Below are positions 1 to 5,524 of a DNA stretch of 8,224 nucleotides, piece after piece (position 1 is the first letter of the stretch; every line of letters begins with the position of its first letter). The notes under the pieces were generated by a model. That model saw only the letters and a list, made by a program, of their open reading frames with translations. It was not told the DNA's origin and did no database searches. The position numbers were made by a program, and so were the translations under genes. This stretch comes from Leptotrichiaceae bacterium. Its GTDB lineage: Bacteria; Fusobacteriota; Fusobacteriia; Fusobacteriales; Leptotrichiaceae. The stretch is from the NCBI GenBank assembly GCA_030532815.1, contig JAUNKI010000083.1:1-8224 (forward strand), in the 5' to 3' direction.

Positions 1-130
1 AGCTACAATACCTGTTGCTATTGATGAAGCTAATAAAGAAGGAAAATTGAAAAAAGGGGATAGATTAGTAGCTGTCTGATTTGGCGGAGGATTAACTTAC
101 GGTTCAATATTATTGGAATGGTCAAAATAA
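1..130 (+). CDS. fabH: 3' end of 3-oxoacyl-ACP synthase III, with in-frame TGA
   Basis: FabH (KAS III) condenses acetyl-CoA with malonyl-ACP to start type II fatty acid synthesis in the cytoplasm. Only the C-terminal end is in the window. Reading from base 2 gives ATIPVAIDEANKEGKL, which matches the segment just after the catalytic Asn of the family (the GNTSAATIPVA region). After GDRLVAV the frame meets TGA at 77-79, then continues as FGGGLTYGSILLEWSK to a TAA at 128-130. The residue lost at the TGA is Gly in many homologues (GFGGGLT), so one GGA-to-TGA change explains it. Translation ending at 79 would lack the last 16 residues after the stop position, including the conserved Gly-rich active-site loop. 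The gene may therefore be inactive, polymorphic or a sequencing error. The following gene starts 40 bp after the TAA, which suggests co-transcription with fabD. Identity as FabH is confident; its functional state is not. Confidence 0.85.
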
Positions 131-170
131 ATATAGTAATTAAAATAAAATATATGAGAGGGTGAAAAAA

Positions 171-590
171 ATGAACAAGAAATTATTATGGGGAATAGTT
201 ATAATTCTTTTAAGCATATTTTACGGTATTCAGACATTATTTCCCGATTTTTTATCTGAAAGTATAATGAAGTATATTTTTAACTATCAGATGATATTAA
301 TATTGATAGGAGTGTTTTTCATTCTTAAGAAAAGCAAATTCGGATGGTTTGTATTAGCTACAGGTTTCTACTTATATCTTCAGCAATTTCTCGGTGAATA
401 TTTTACAAAAGGATTGCCGGTATTGACACTTATAGGAGGAATAGTTCTTGTTACTTTAGGATTTAAGGAAACAAATGCGGAAAAGCCTAAAAAAGAAATG
501 AAAGTGCCTAAATCTTCAGAGACAACTGAAAAAAAATATGAAAAACATGAAAATAAAGAAGAAATAGTTGATGCTGAAGAAATAAAATAA
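171..590 (+). CDS. small four-helix membrane protein, LiaI/LiaF-like region
   Basis: Predicted integral membrane protein of 139 residues. Hydrophobic segments lie at about residues 5-20, 38-52, 57-72 and 82-98, with short Lys/aromatic turns such as KKSKFGW between the middle two. A highly charged Lys/Glu-rich cytoplasmic-type tail fills about 99-139. The pattern of short paired helices with ILIGVFFIL and LIGGIVLVTLGF resembles the membrane region of LiaI/LiaF-type envelope-stress proteins. That resemblance is from pattern only, and no LiaF C-terminal domain is present. I chose the ATG at 171 because AGAGGG (157-162) lies at proper spacing before it. The GTG at 162 would overlap that site. The gene sits between fabH and fabD, with only 9 bp before fabD, so it is probably co-expressed with fatty acid synthesis. 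A role at the membrane linked to lipid supply is possible, but no function can be assigned. Confidence 0.8.
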   Translation: MNKKLLWGIVIILLSIFYGIQTLFPDFLSESIMKYIFNYQMILILIGVFFILKKSKFGWFVLATGFYLYLQQFLGEYFTKGLPVLTLIGGIVLVTLGFKETNAEKPKKEMKVPKSSETTEKKYEKHENKEEIVDAEEIK

Positions 591-599
591 GGAGGAGTA

Positions 600-1511
600 A
601 TGTCAAAAATAGCATTTATATTTCCCGGTCAGGGTACTCAATACCCGGAAATGGGTAAAAAGTTATACAATGAATCAGATAATGAAACAAAAAAAATAAT
701 TGACGGAATATTTGAGAATATAGAGAATAAAGACATAAAAAAAGTTCTGTTTGAAGGAACGGAAGAAGAGCTGAAAGACACTAAATATGCCCAACCTGCA
801 ATAGCACTTCTTTCGGTAATATTCACGGGGCTTTTGAAAAACAAAGGAATAAATCCTGATTATGTTGCAGGGCACAGTTTGGGAGAATACAGTTCTCTAT
901 ACGCAGCGGGTGTTTTAAATGAAAAAGAAACTTTGAAACTGATTTCTGCAAGAGGGGAAATTATGAGCAATGCCCATGTGGAAGGAACAATGGCGGCAGT
1001 ATTGGGTCTTTCTGCAGATGAAATTGAAAAAGCGTGTGATGAGATAAAAGGTGTAATAGAACCGGTAAATTATAATGAACCTAAGCAGACAGTAGTAGCG
1101 GGAGAAAAAGAAGCAATAGAAAACAGTGCGGATATTTTTAAAGAAAAAGGTGCTAAAAGAGTAATCCCTCTGGCAGTATCGGGACCATTTCATTCTTCAC
1201 TTATGAAACCTGTTGCTGAAGAGCTTAAAGTTGAATTTGAAAATTATTCTTGGAATAATGCTGAAGTTCCCGTTATTGCCAATACAACGGCAAAAATACT
1301 TAACACTTCCGATGAACTGAAAGAAGAACTGTACAGACAGACATTTGGTCCTGTAAAATGGGTAGATACGATAACGGTATTATCTGAAAAAGGAGTCGAT
1401 AAAATATATGAAGTAGGTCCGGGAAAAGTTTTGGCAGGACTTATAAAGAAAATCAATAAAGAAATTGAAGTAATTAATATTGAAAGTATTGAAGATATAA
1501 ACAGATTATAA
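600..1511 (+). CDS. fabD: malonyl-CoA:ACP transacylase
   Basis: FabD moves malonyl groups from CoA to acyl carrier protein, supplying extender units to the cytoplasmic type II fatty acid synthase. The 303-residue protein is about the usual family length. It shows the N-terminal oxyanion-hole motif FPGQGTQ (Gln11), the nucleophile elbow GHSLGEY with catalytic Ser93, the carboxylate-binding Arg118 in SARGEIM, NYNEPKQTVVAG near 157-168, catalytic His198 in SGPFHSSLM, the Gln247 region RQTFGPVKW, and the family C-terminal motif EVGPGKVLAGL at 271-281. The start is fixed by GGAGGAG at 591-597 just before the ATG. It follows the membrane protein by 9 bp and ends before a hairpin terminator, so it is the last gene of this operon. 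The acpP and fabF genes often found next in such clusters are absent here. Nothing suggests damage to this gene. Confidence 0.97.
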   Translation: MSKIAFIFPGQGTQYPEMGKKLYNESDNETKKIIDGIFENIENKDIKKVLFEGTEEELKDTKYAQPAIALLSVIFTGLLKNKGINPDYVAGHSLGEYSSLYAAGVLNEKETLKLISARGEIMSNAHVEGTMAAVLGLSADEIEKACDEIKGVIEPVNYNEPKQTVVAGEKEAIENSADIFKEKGAKRVIPLAVSGPFHSSLMKPVAEELKVEFENYSWNNAEVPVIANTTAKILNTSDELKEELYRQTFGPVKWVDTITVLSEKGVDKIYEVGPGKVLAGLIKKINKEIEVINIESIEDINRL

Positions 1512-1566
1512 TTAAAAAAGACTATGTTTAAAATATAAAAATATAATTACAAAAATATATAAAAAA

Positions 1567-1611
1567 TTGAAAATATCACTTTATCTTATTTTATAGGGTG
1601 ATATTTTTCAA
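1567..1611 (+). terminator. terminator after fabD
   Basis: The inverted repeat TTGAAAATATCAC (1567-1579) / GTGATATTTTTCAA (1598-1611) has one extra base on the right arm and an AT-rich loop of 18 nt. A run of T lies in the right arm and A in the left arm, so it may work in both directions. It sits 55 bp after the fabD stop. No gene is visible from here to the HAD gene at 1838, and that gap holds only the control elements listed below. Confidence 0.65.
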
Positions 1612-1714
1612 TTACAGATAACTGTTTTAAAATTAACTGAATTGTTGAGAAAAAATATTAAAGTTTAAAGAAAATCATAATTTCAACTAATTTTATATAT
1701 AAGGATATTTCAGC

Positions 1715-1736
1715 TACTTTCAGATAACAGAAAGTA
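1715..1736. promoter_or_regulatory. perfect dyad upstream of the HAD promoter
   Basis: TACTTTC (1715-1721) and GAAAGTA (1730-1736) form a perfect 7-bp inverted repeat around AGATAACA. The centre lies about 55 bases before the likely transcription start, just upstream of the -35 region, which is a usual place for an activator or a co-operating repressor. The inner 16 bases, TTTCAGATAACAGAAA (1718-1733), match 13 of 16 positions of the palindrome at 8051-8066. A close variant, TTCAGATTAACAGAAAG, occurs at 1812-1828. That a protein binds here is inferred. Confidence 0.4.
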
Positions 1737-1745
1737 TTTTGACAG

Positions 1746-1774
1746 TAGAAATAGATTAATATTAATGATATACT
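1746..1774 (+). promoter_or_regulatory. extended -10 promoter of the HAD gene
   Basis: TGATATACT at 1766-1774 is an extended -10 (TG-N-TATACT). The matching -35, TAGAAA (1746-1751), is 17 bp upstream and weak, as is common for extended -10 promoters. Transcription would start near 1781. A TTGACA at 1739-1744 is 24 bp from this -10, too far to be its partner. Confidence 0.6.
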
Positions 1775-1780
1775 GAAAAC

Positions 1781-1801
1781 AGTCCGAATCAGACTCGGAT
1801 T
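1781..1801 (+). promoter_or_regulatory. imperfect palindrome at the HAD transcription start
   Basis: AGTCCGA (1781-1787) pairs with TCGGATT (1795-1801), giving seven pairs including one G-U, around ATCAGAC. It begins about where the HAD transcript should start. It could be a repressor operator or a 5' mRNA hairpin. It is unusually GC-rich for the surrounding DNA. Confidence 0.4.
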
Positions 1802-1811
1802 AATAAAAAAA

Positions 1812-1828
1812 TTCAGATTAACAGAAAG
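1812..1828 (+). repeat. near-copy of the upstream CAGATAACAGAAAG motif
   Basis: TTCAGATTAACAGAAAG differs from the motif at 1719-1734 by one inserted T. Its last bases overlap the HAD ribosome binding site (AAGGA at 1826-1830). It may be a second binding site placed to affect translation or transcription, or a chance repeat in AT-rich DNA. Confidence 0.3.
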
Positions 1829-1837
1829 GAATATAAA

Positions 1838-2659
1838 ATGATTAAACTTATAGCAATTGATATGGACGGAACATTACTGAATCAAAAAAAGGAAATCAGC
1901 TTTAAGCAGAAAGAAGCATTAAAAGAAGCTGAAAAAAAAGGAATAATGACAGTGCTGTGTACAGGGAGACCGTTATTCGGGGTAATACCCTTTTATAAAG
2001 AGCTTGAATTGGAAAAAACTAATGGATATATAATTGTCAATAACGGGTGTTCAATACATAAAACAGAAGATTTATCATTAACTGATTATAATAAACTGGC
2101 AAAAAAGGATATAGAATATTTATACAGTTTAACTGAAGGATATGATGTAAATTTTACTTTGTTTGATGACAAACATTACTTCTGTATAGGGAAACCCAAT
2201 GAATATACTGAATATGACGGAAAACTTGTTTATGTTCCCATAACGGAAATCACTTTGAAGGAGGTACTTTGTGATAAATATATGATGTTTCAGTCAATGT
2301 ATGTAGGTTCACCTGAAAATGTGGATAAATTTCAGAAGGATAATCAGGAAAATCTGAAAAAGCTTTACAGCATTGTAAGAAGTCAAACTTATATACTGGA
2401 AGCCATGCCTTTCGGAGTGGAAAAAGGGTCAGCAGTAAAAAGACTGTCAGAGAAATTAGGTATAAAAAGAGAAGAAGTTATGGCAATCGGTGACGGAAAT
2501 AATGATATAGAAATGCTCAGATATGCAGAAATAAGCGTAGCAATGGAAAATGGAACCGAAGATGTAAAAAAAGCGGCAAAATATATAACTGAAAGCAATG
2601 AAAATGACGGAGTTGCAAAAGCCATATATAAGTATGCATTATCCCAACCTTTTTTGTAA
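1838..2659 (+). CDS. Cof-type HAD superfamily hydrolase (class IIB)
   Basis: Predicted cytoplasmic Mg-dependent phosphatase of 273 residues, the usual length for Cof/YidA-like proteins, which act on sugar phosphates and other small phosphorylated metabolites. The exact substrate cannot be read from the sequence. Motif I is DMDGTLL (Asp8 nucleophile, Asp10 acid/base), motif II is CTGRP (Thr42), motif III Lys196 lies in EKGSAVKRL, and motif IV is GDGNND (Asp219, Asp223), followed by SVAMENG at 233-239. The C2 cap lies between motifs II and III, about residues 80-185. AAGGA at 1826-1830, seven bases before the ATG, supports the start. The gene has its own promoter and looks monocistronic. The last five codons (SQPFL) and the stop lie largely inside a repeat hairpin, so the C-terminal tail is probably repeat-derived. 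The catalytic set is complete. Confidence 0.93.
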   Translation: MIKLIAIDMDGTLLNQKKEISFKQKEALKEAEKKGIMTVLCTGRPLFGVIPFYKELELEKTNGYIIVNNGCSIHKTEDLSLTDYNKLAKKDIEYLYSLTEGYDVNFTLFDDKHYFCIGKPNEYTEYDGKLVYVPITEITLKEVLCDKYMMFQSMYVGSPENVDKFQKDNQENLKKLYSIVRSQTYILEAMPFGVEKGSAVKRLSEKLGIKREEVMAIGDGNNDIEMLRYAEISVAMENGTEDVKKAAKYITESNENDGVAKAIYKYALSQPFL

Positions 2660-2669
2660 AAAAGGTTGG
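2644..2669 (+). terminator. hairpin overlapping the HAD stop codon
   Basis: CCAACCTTTTTT (2644-2655) and AAAAAAGGTTGG (2658-2669) are a perfect 12-bp inverted repeat with a two-base centre. The HAD stop codon (2657-2659) is inside it. A T-rich stretch follows after 2681. It may end the HAD transcript, although it lacks a T run directly after the stem, and it is also the first module of the repeat element below. Confidence 0.5.
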
Positions 2670-2725
2670 ACCAAAAAACGGTTTTTACGCTTTTTTTGAA
2701 AAAAAAGCTTCGCAAAAAAATTATT

Positions 2726-2835
2726 CAACACAAATTTTACTGAAGCTCAAAAATGCCCGTTCGCTGTAAAAACAAAAAAGGATGTTTTTACGACGCTCAC
2801 TCATTGCATTTTTCACGCAGTAAAATTTGAATGTT
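2726..2835. repeat. 110-bp nested inverted repeat
   Basis: The outer arm CAACA (2726-2730) pairs with TGTTG (2831-2835). CAAATTTTACTG (2731-2742) pairs exactly with CAGTAAAATTTG (2818-2829). AAAAATGC (2749-2756) pairs with GCATTTTT (2806-2813). GTAAAAACA (2766-2774) pairs with TGTTTTTAC (2783-2791) around an eight-base loop. All arms are in nested order, so the DNA could form a cruciform and a transcript could fold into one long interrupted stem. Confidence 0.75.
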
Positions 2836-2889
2836 GGAGGGAAATTAAGAATCAAAGAAACGGTTTTATATAAAAATGAAAAAAATAAC

Positions 2890-2918
2890 TTGACCTTTTT
2901 TGAAAAATGGAGTAAAAT
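2890..2918 (+). promoter_or_regulatory. promoter of the alcohol dehydrogenase gene
   Basis: TTGACC (2890-2895) and TAAAAT (2913-2918) are separated by exactly 17 bp, a near-consensus housekeeping promoter and the best one in the window. The start would be near 2925, leaving a leader of about 150 nt before the ATG. The stretch between the palindromic element and this promoter holds no gene that I can see. Confidence 0.7.
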
Positions 2919-2927
2919 CATAATATA

Positions 2928-2941
2928 TGAATATGTATTCA
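2928..2941. promoter_or_regulatory. operator-like dyad at the adh start point
   Basis: TGAATA (2928-2933), TG, TATTCA (2936-2941) is a perfect 6-2-6 inverted repeat lying about +3 to +16 of the predicted transcript. That position suits a repressor. It does not resemble the Rex site TTGTGA-N4-TCACAA. Function is inferred from position only. Confidence 0.35.
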
Positions 2942-2982
2942 AATACTGATTTTTAAAAGTTAAATATAATCTCTATCCACAC

Positions 2983-3008
2983 AATTACTCTACATTAAGA
3001 GAGTAATT
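2983..3008 (+). promoter_or_regulatory. hairpin in the adh leader
   Basis: AATTACTCT (2983-2991) and AGAGTAATT (3000-3008) make a perfect 9-bp stem with an eight-base loop (ACATTAAG). No T run follows, so it is not a terminator. It may stabilise the mRNA or be a DNA operator. I do not recognise any known riboswitch in this leader. Confidence 0.4.
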
Positions 3009-3075
3009 AAAAAGGAATAAATAATAATTTAACATATATTATTTAATCAAATTATATTATTGAGGAGGAGTAGAT

Positions 3076-4125
3076 ATGAAAGCGGTAGTTGTAAATGAAA
3101 AAGGTACAGGGGAAGTTCAGATAGTTGAAAGAGAAATACCGAAAGTAGGATCGGGTGAAGCATTAGTTGAAGTGGAATATTGCGGAGTATGTCATACGGA
3201 TTTACATGTGGCAAACGGAGATTTCGGGAAAGTTCCCGGAAGAATTTTAGGGCACGAAGGAATAGGAATAGTAAAAGAAGTTGCTCCGGATGTAACAACA
3301 TTGAAAATCGGAGACAGAGTAAGTATAGCATGGTTTTTTGAAGGTTGCGGAGTGTGCGAATACTGTACAACAGGTAGAGAAACTCTTTGCAGAACTGTAA
3401 AAAATGCAGGATATTCTGTTGACGGAGGAATGGCGGAATATTGTCTTGTAACAGCCGATTATGCGGTAAAAGTACCTGAAGGACTGGATCCTGCACAGGC
3501 AAGCAGCATAACTTGTGCGGGAGTGACATGTTATAAGGCTATCAAAGTATCCGATGTAAAACCCGGACAGTGGATTGCCGTTTACGGATGCGGAGGTTTG
3601 GGAAATCTTGCTATCCAATATGCAAAACATGTATTCAATGCTCATGTTATAGGTATAGATATTAATGATGACAAATTGAAACTGGCTAAGGAAGTAGGAG
3701 CCGATTATATTATTAACGGTAAAAACGTAGCGGATCCGGCTGCAGAAATCAAGAAAATAACAAATGGAGGAGTACATGCGGCTGTAGTAACTGCAGTATC
3801 CAAAGTTGCATTCAATCAGGCTGTCGATTCGGTACGTGCAGCAGGAAAGGTTGTTGCAGTAGGATTGCCGTCAGAAACAATGGATTTACCTATTGTAAAA
3901 ACAGTTCTTGACGGAATAGAAGTTATCGGCTCATTAGTAGGAACGAGAAAAGACTTGGAGGAAGCATTCCAGTTCGGAGCTGAAGGAAAAGTAGTTCCTG
4001 TAGTTCAGAAAAGAGCAATGGAAGAAGCACCTGAAGTATTCAAGGAAATGGAAGAGGGGAAAATTCAGGGACGTATGGTATTGGATATGAAGAAAGAAAA
4101 ATGCGGATGCGGGCATCAGTATTAA
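3076..4125 (+). CDS. adhP: zinc-dependent alcohol dehydrogenase, AdhP type
   Basis: Medium-chain dehydrogenase that interconverts alcohols and aldehydes, in fermenters usually running acetaldehyde to ethanol with NADH. It has 349 residues. The catalytic GroES-like domain carries GVCHTD with zinc ligand Cys39, GHE with His60, and Cys147 in ITCAGVT. Structural zinc ligands are Cys91, Cys94, Cys97 and Cys105. The Rossmann motif GCGGLG is at 171-176, and Asp195 in IGIDIND predicts NAD rather than [13 protein letters not shown] at 289-297 is typical of the bacterial AdhP/ADH-T group. The end is unusual: after GRMVLDM comes [11 protein letters not shown], a Cys/His tail (Cys343, Cys345, His347) beyond the normal end of these enzymes as I know them. 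GAGGAGGAG (3062-3070) five bases before the ATG fixes the start and suggests high expression. Transcribed alone between its own promoter and terminator. The enzyme class is secure; the physiological alcohol is not. Confidence 0.95.
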   Translation: MKAVVVNEKGTGEVQIVEREIPKVGSGEALVEVEYCGVCHTDLHVANGDFGKVPGRILGHEGIGIVKEVAPDVTTLKIGDRVSIAWFFEGCGVCEYCTTGRETLCRTVKNAGYSVDGGMAEYCLVTADYAVKVPEGLDPAQASSITCAGVTCYKAIKVSDVKPGQWIAVYGCGGLGNLAIQYAKHVFNAHVIGIDINDDKLKLAKEVGADYIINGKNVADPAAEIKKITNGGVHAAVVTAVSKVAFNQAVDSVRAAGKVVAVGLPSETMDLPIVKTVLDGIEVIGSLVGTRKDLEEAFQFGAEGKVVPVVQKRAMEEAPEVFKEMEEGKIQGRMVLDMKKEKCGCGHQY

Positions 4126-4140
4126 TATTTGATATTTTTG

Positions 4141-4184
4141 ATATGAGGGTATTTATATCTACCCTCATATTTTGTTGTCTTTTA
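4141..4184 (+). terminator. strong terminator after adhP
   Basis: ATATGAGGGTA (4141-4151) and TACCCTCATAT (4160-4170) form a perfect 11-bp stem with an eight-base loop, followed by the T-rich run TTTGTTGTCTTTTAT. This is a clear intrinsic terminator and isolates the dehydrogenase gene from the AraC genes. Confidence 0.9.
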
Positions 4185-4290
4185 TATTAACACAAATAAT
4201 ACTGTATTTTTATTTCAATAAACAAAAATAATAAAAAAACTTTTTTAAGTAACACATACTTTTAATTTGGAGCATTTTATGTTTTAAGAG

Positions 4291-4319
4291 TAGAAAAAGC
4301 TGAGAAAATGGAGTATAAT
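4291..4319 (+). promoter_or_regulatory. probable promoter of the first AraC gene
   Basis: TATAAT at 4314-4319 is a perfect -10. At 17 bp upstream the -35 position reads TAGAAA (4291-4296), a poor match to TTGACA. Transcription would start near 4326. The weak -35 may mean that an activator, possibly the gene's own product, is needed. Confidence 0.5.
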
Positions 4320-4403
4320 TTCAAACAGCAGTTAGAATTTTGTATAAAGGATAAAGAATAAGGAATGAAAAAAGAGAATGAGAAAACAAAAAAGGAAAGA
4401 GTA

Positions 4404-5402
4404 ATGGATGAATTTTTTGCTCATCATATTAACGAAATTTTTGATGTTCAGAAAGTTGAAAAATCATTTGGTGAAAAGTATCTTATTAACGGACAAAAAA
4501 CAAAGGAGCTGAAAAAAGAAATATTGAACGGTACTCTGGAAAGGTACTGTATAGATGAAGAATACGAAATAATAATATTAAAAACAATGGGGAAATTAAA
4601 ACAGTCTCTTATTAATCCGAATAATTCTCAGAAAAATATAAGGCTGTTATATTGTTTCGGAGGAGAAGCTACATTTTTAGCTTTATCTCATGAGGGCATA
4701 CAAAGAGATTTTTATTTGAAAAAAGGTGAACTTCTTATCCAGAGAGCAAGCGGTGAAATTCAGGAATACAGAATTTTAGGAAATAATTTTGAGTATTTAA
4801 CTATAGAATTTTATCTTGATAAATTAGTTTCAAATCTTCTTGAAATTACAACTAAGGAAAAAGTAAAACAATGGAAAGAAAAAAATCTGAACATATTTGA
4901 ACCGGGAAATTTTTATTACGGTAAGCTGAATATGGAAATAGAAGTTTTACTGAGAGAAATTCAGAATATTTCAACAATCAGAAGCATAAATAAATATCTG
5001 AATTTAAAAGCGAGAATTTTTCAACTTTTACCTACAATATTGGATATGCAGACAAATTTAGTGGAAATAATGCCCGTAAGCAGTCTTGAAATTGTTAATA
5101 AAACAAAGGAAATTATAAAAAAATCTTTAATATCGGATATGCCTATGATAAAGGATTTATGTAAAATTATGAATATAAGCAGATATCAGCTGCATACATC
5201 ATTTAAGAAAATAGAAGGTATTAATATTTCGGATTATCTGCAAAAGAAAAAAATGGAATACGGGAAATTTCTTTTAAGTTCAACAGACAGAACTATACTT
5301 GATATTGCAAATGAAATCGGTTATGAAAATCCGAGCAAATTTTCCGAAGCATTTAAAAAATATTTTGGAATTCTTCCAAATAAATTTAGAAAAAATATTT
5401 GA
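4404..5402 (+). CDS. AraC-family regulator, PchR-like, copy 1 of 3
   Basis: Predicted cytoplasmic DNA-binding regulator of 332 residues. The N-terminal two thirds look like a sensor domain with a cupin-like, beta-rich section (about residues 45-140, including RLLYCFGG and KKGELLIQR). The last 85 residues or so are the double helix-turn-helix domain: SRYQLHTSF in the first, IANEIGYENPSKFSEAFKKYFGI in the second, then LPNKFRK. I chose ATG 4404 because AAGGA (4392-4396) lies seven bases before it. An upstream in-frame ATG at 4365 would add 13 Lys/Glu-rich residues, but its AAGGA touches the start codon. Relatives with this C-terminal signature include PchR-type siderophore regulators, which sense a small molecule. 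The ligand here is unknown. It leads three paralogous genes. In the last 75 residues I count 51 identities with copy 3. It ends in TGA, with no terminator before copy 2. Confidence 0.9.
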   Translation: MDEFFAHHINEIFDVQKVEKSFGEKYLINGQKTKELKKEILNGTLERYCIDEEYEIIILKTMGKLKQSLINPNNSQKNIRLLYCFGGEATFLALSHEGIQRDFYLKKGELLIQRASGEIQEYRILGNNFEYLTIEFYLDKLVSNLLEITTKEKVKQWKEKNLNIFEPGNFYYGKLNMEIEVLLREIQNISTIRSINKYLNLKARIFQLLPTILDMQTNLVEIMPVSSLEIVNKTKEIIKKSLISDMPMIKDLCKIMNISRYQLHTSFKKIEGINISDYLQKKKMEYGKFLLSSTDRTILDIANEIGYENPSKFSEAFKKYFGILPNKFRKNI

Positions 5403-5483
5403 AAAAACAGTTTTAATTTTTAGGATTTTTTAAAATAAGGATTATTTTTTGATTATCAGAGGAGAAAAAATAAAAAAATTTAG

Positions 5484-5489
5484 TATAAT
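5484..5489 (+). promoter_or_regulatory. -10 element before the second AraC gene
   Basis: TATAAT is a perfect -10 in the 122-bp gap after copy 1. No acceptable -35 lies 16-18 bp upstream (GGAGAA at 5461-5466). Copy 2 may thus have its own weak or activated promoter as well as read-through from copy 1. The predicted start is near 5496, about 29 bases before the ATG. Confidence 0.4.
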
Positions 5490-5524
5490 AACAATGAATA
5501 AATAATCAAAACTAATAAATCTTT

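Larger units (their letters stand above)
2644..2837. repeat. modular palindromic intergenic element (possible MITE-like repeat)
   Basis: Three palindromic modules lie in a row: the hairpin at 2644-2669, a hairpin at 2689-2708 (GCTTTTTTT / AAAAAAAGC), and a long nested palindrome at 2726-2835. The segment 2740-2820 is richer in G and C (GCCCGTTCGCTG, CGACGCTC, CACGCAG) than the flanking spacer, which suggests a separate origin. It has no transposase gene or recognisable protein. A 27-codon reading frame on the minus strand (2721-2804, beginning MSERRKNILF) exists only because of the palindrome, and I do not call it a gene. This style is typical of multi-copy intergenic repeats; copy number is unknown from one window. 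Confidence 0.6.

Noticed and set aside
77..79. TGA read as tryptophan or selenocysteine
   Set aside because: Tryptophan is TGG throughout, TGA ends AraC copy 1, and FabH has no known selenocysteine at this place. No selenocysteine-type hairpin is evident just after the codon.
638..1456. Several minus-strand frames opposite fabD
   Set aside because: Phe/Ser-rich shadow translations against a fully convincing fabD.
1739..1774. TTGACA (1739-1744) as the -35 of the HAD promoter
   Set aside because: The gap to TATACT is 24 bp. An extended -10 with a weak -35 at 17 bp explains the promoter better.
2726..2835. CRISPR array or phage attachment site in the palindromic region
   Set aside because: The structure is nested inverted arms, not evenly spaced direct repeats. 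No cas gene, integrase or tRNA is nearby.
2389..2942. Minus-strand frames opposite the HAD 3' end and across the palindromic element
   Set aside because: The first is antisense to the HAD catalytic region. The second exists because the palindrome lacks stops on that strand, and its inner MSERRKN peptide is a by-product of the repeat.
3047..3777. Long open frames on the minus strand opposite the alcohol dehydrogenase (160 and 176 codons)
   Set aside because: They are shadows of a gene with full catalytic motifs on the plus strand. Their translations are low-complexity Leu/Ser/Tyr-rich, with no motif and no good ribosome binding site.
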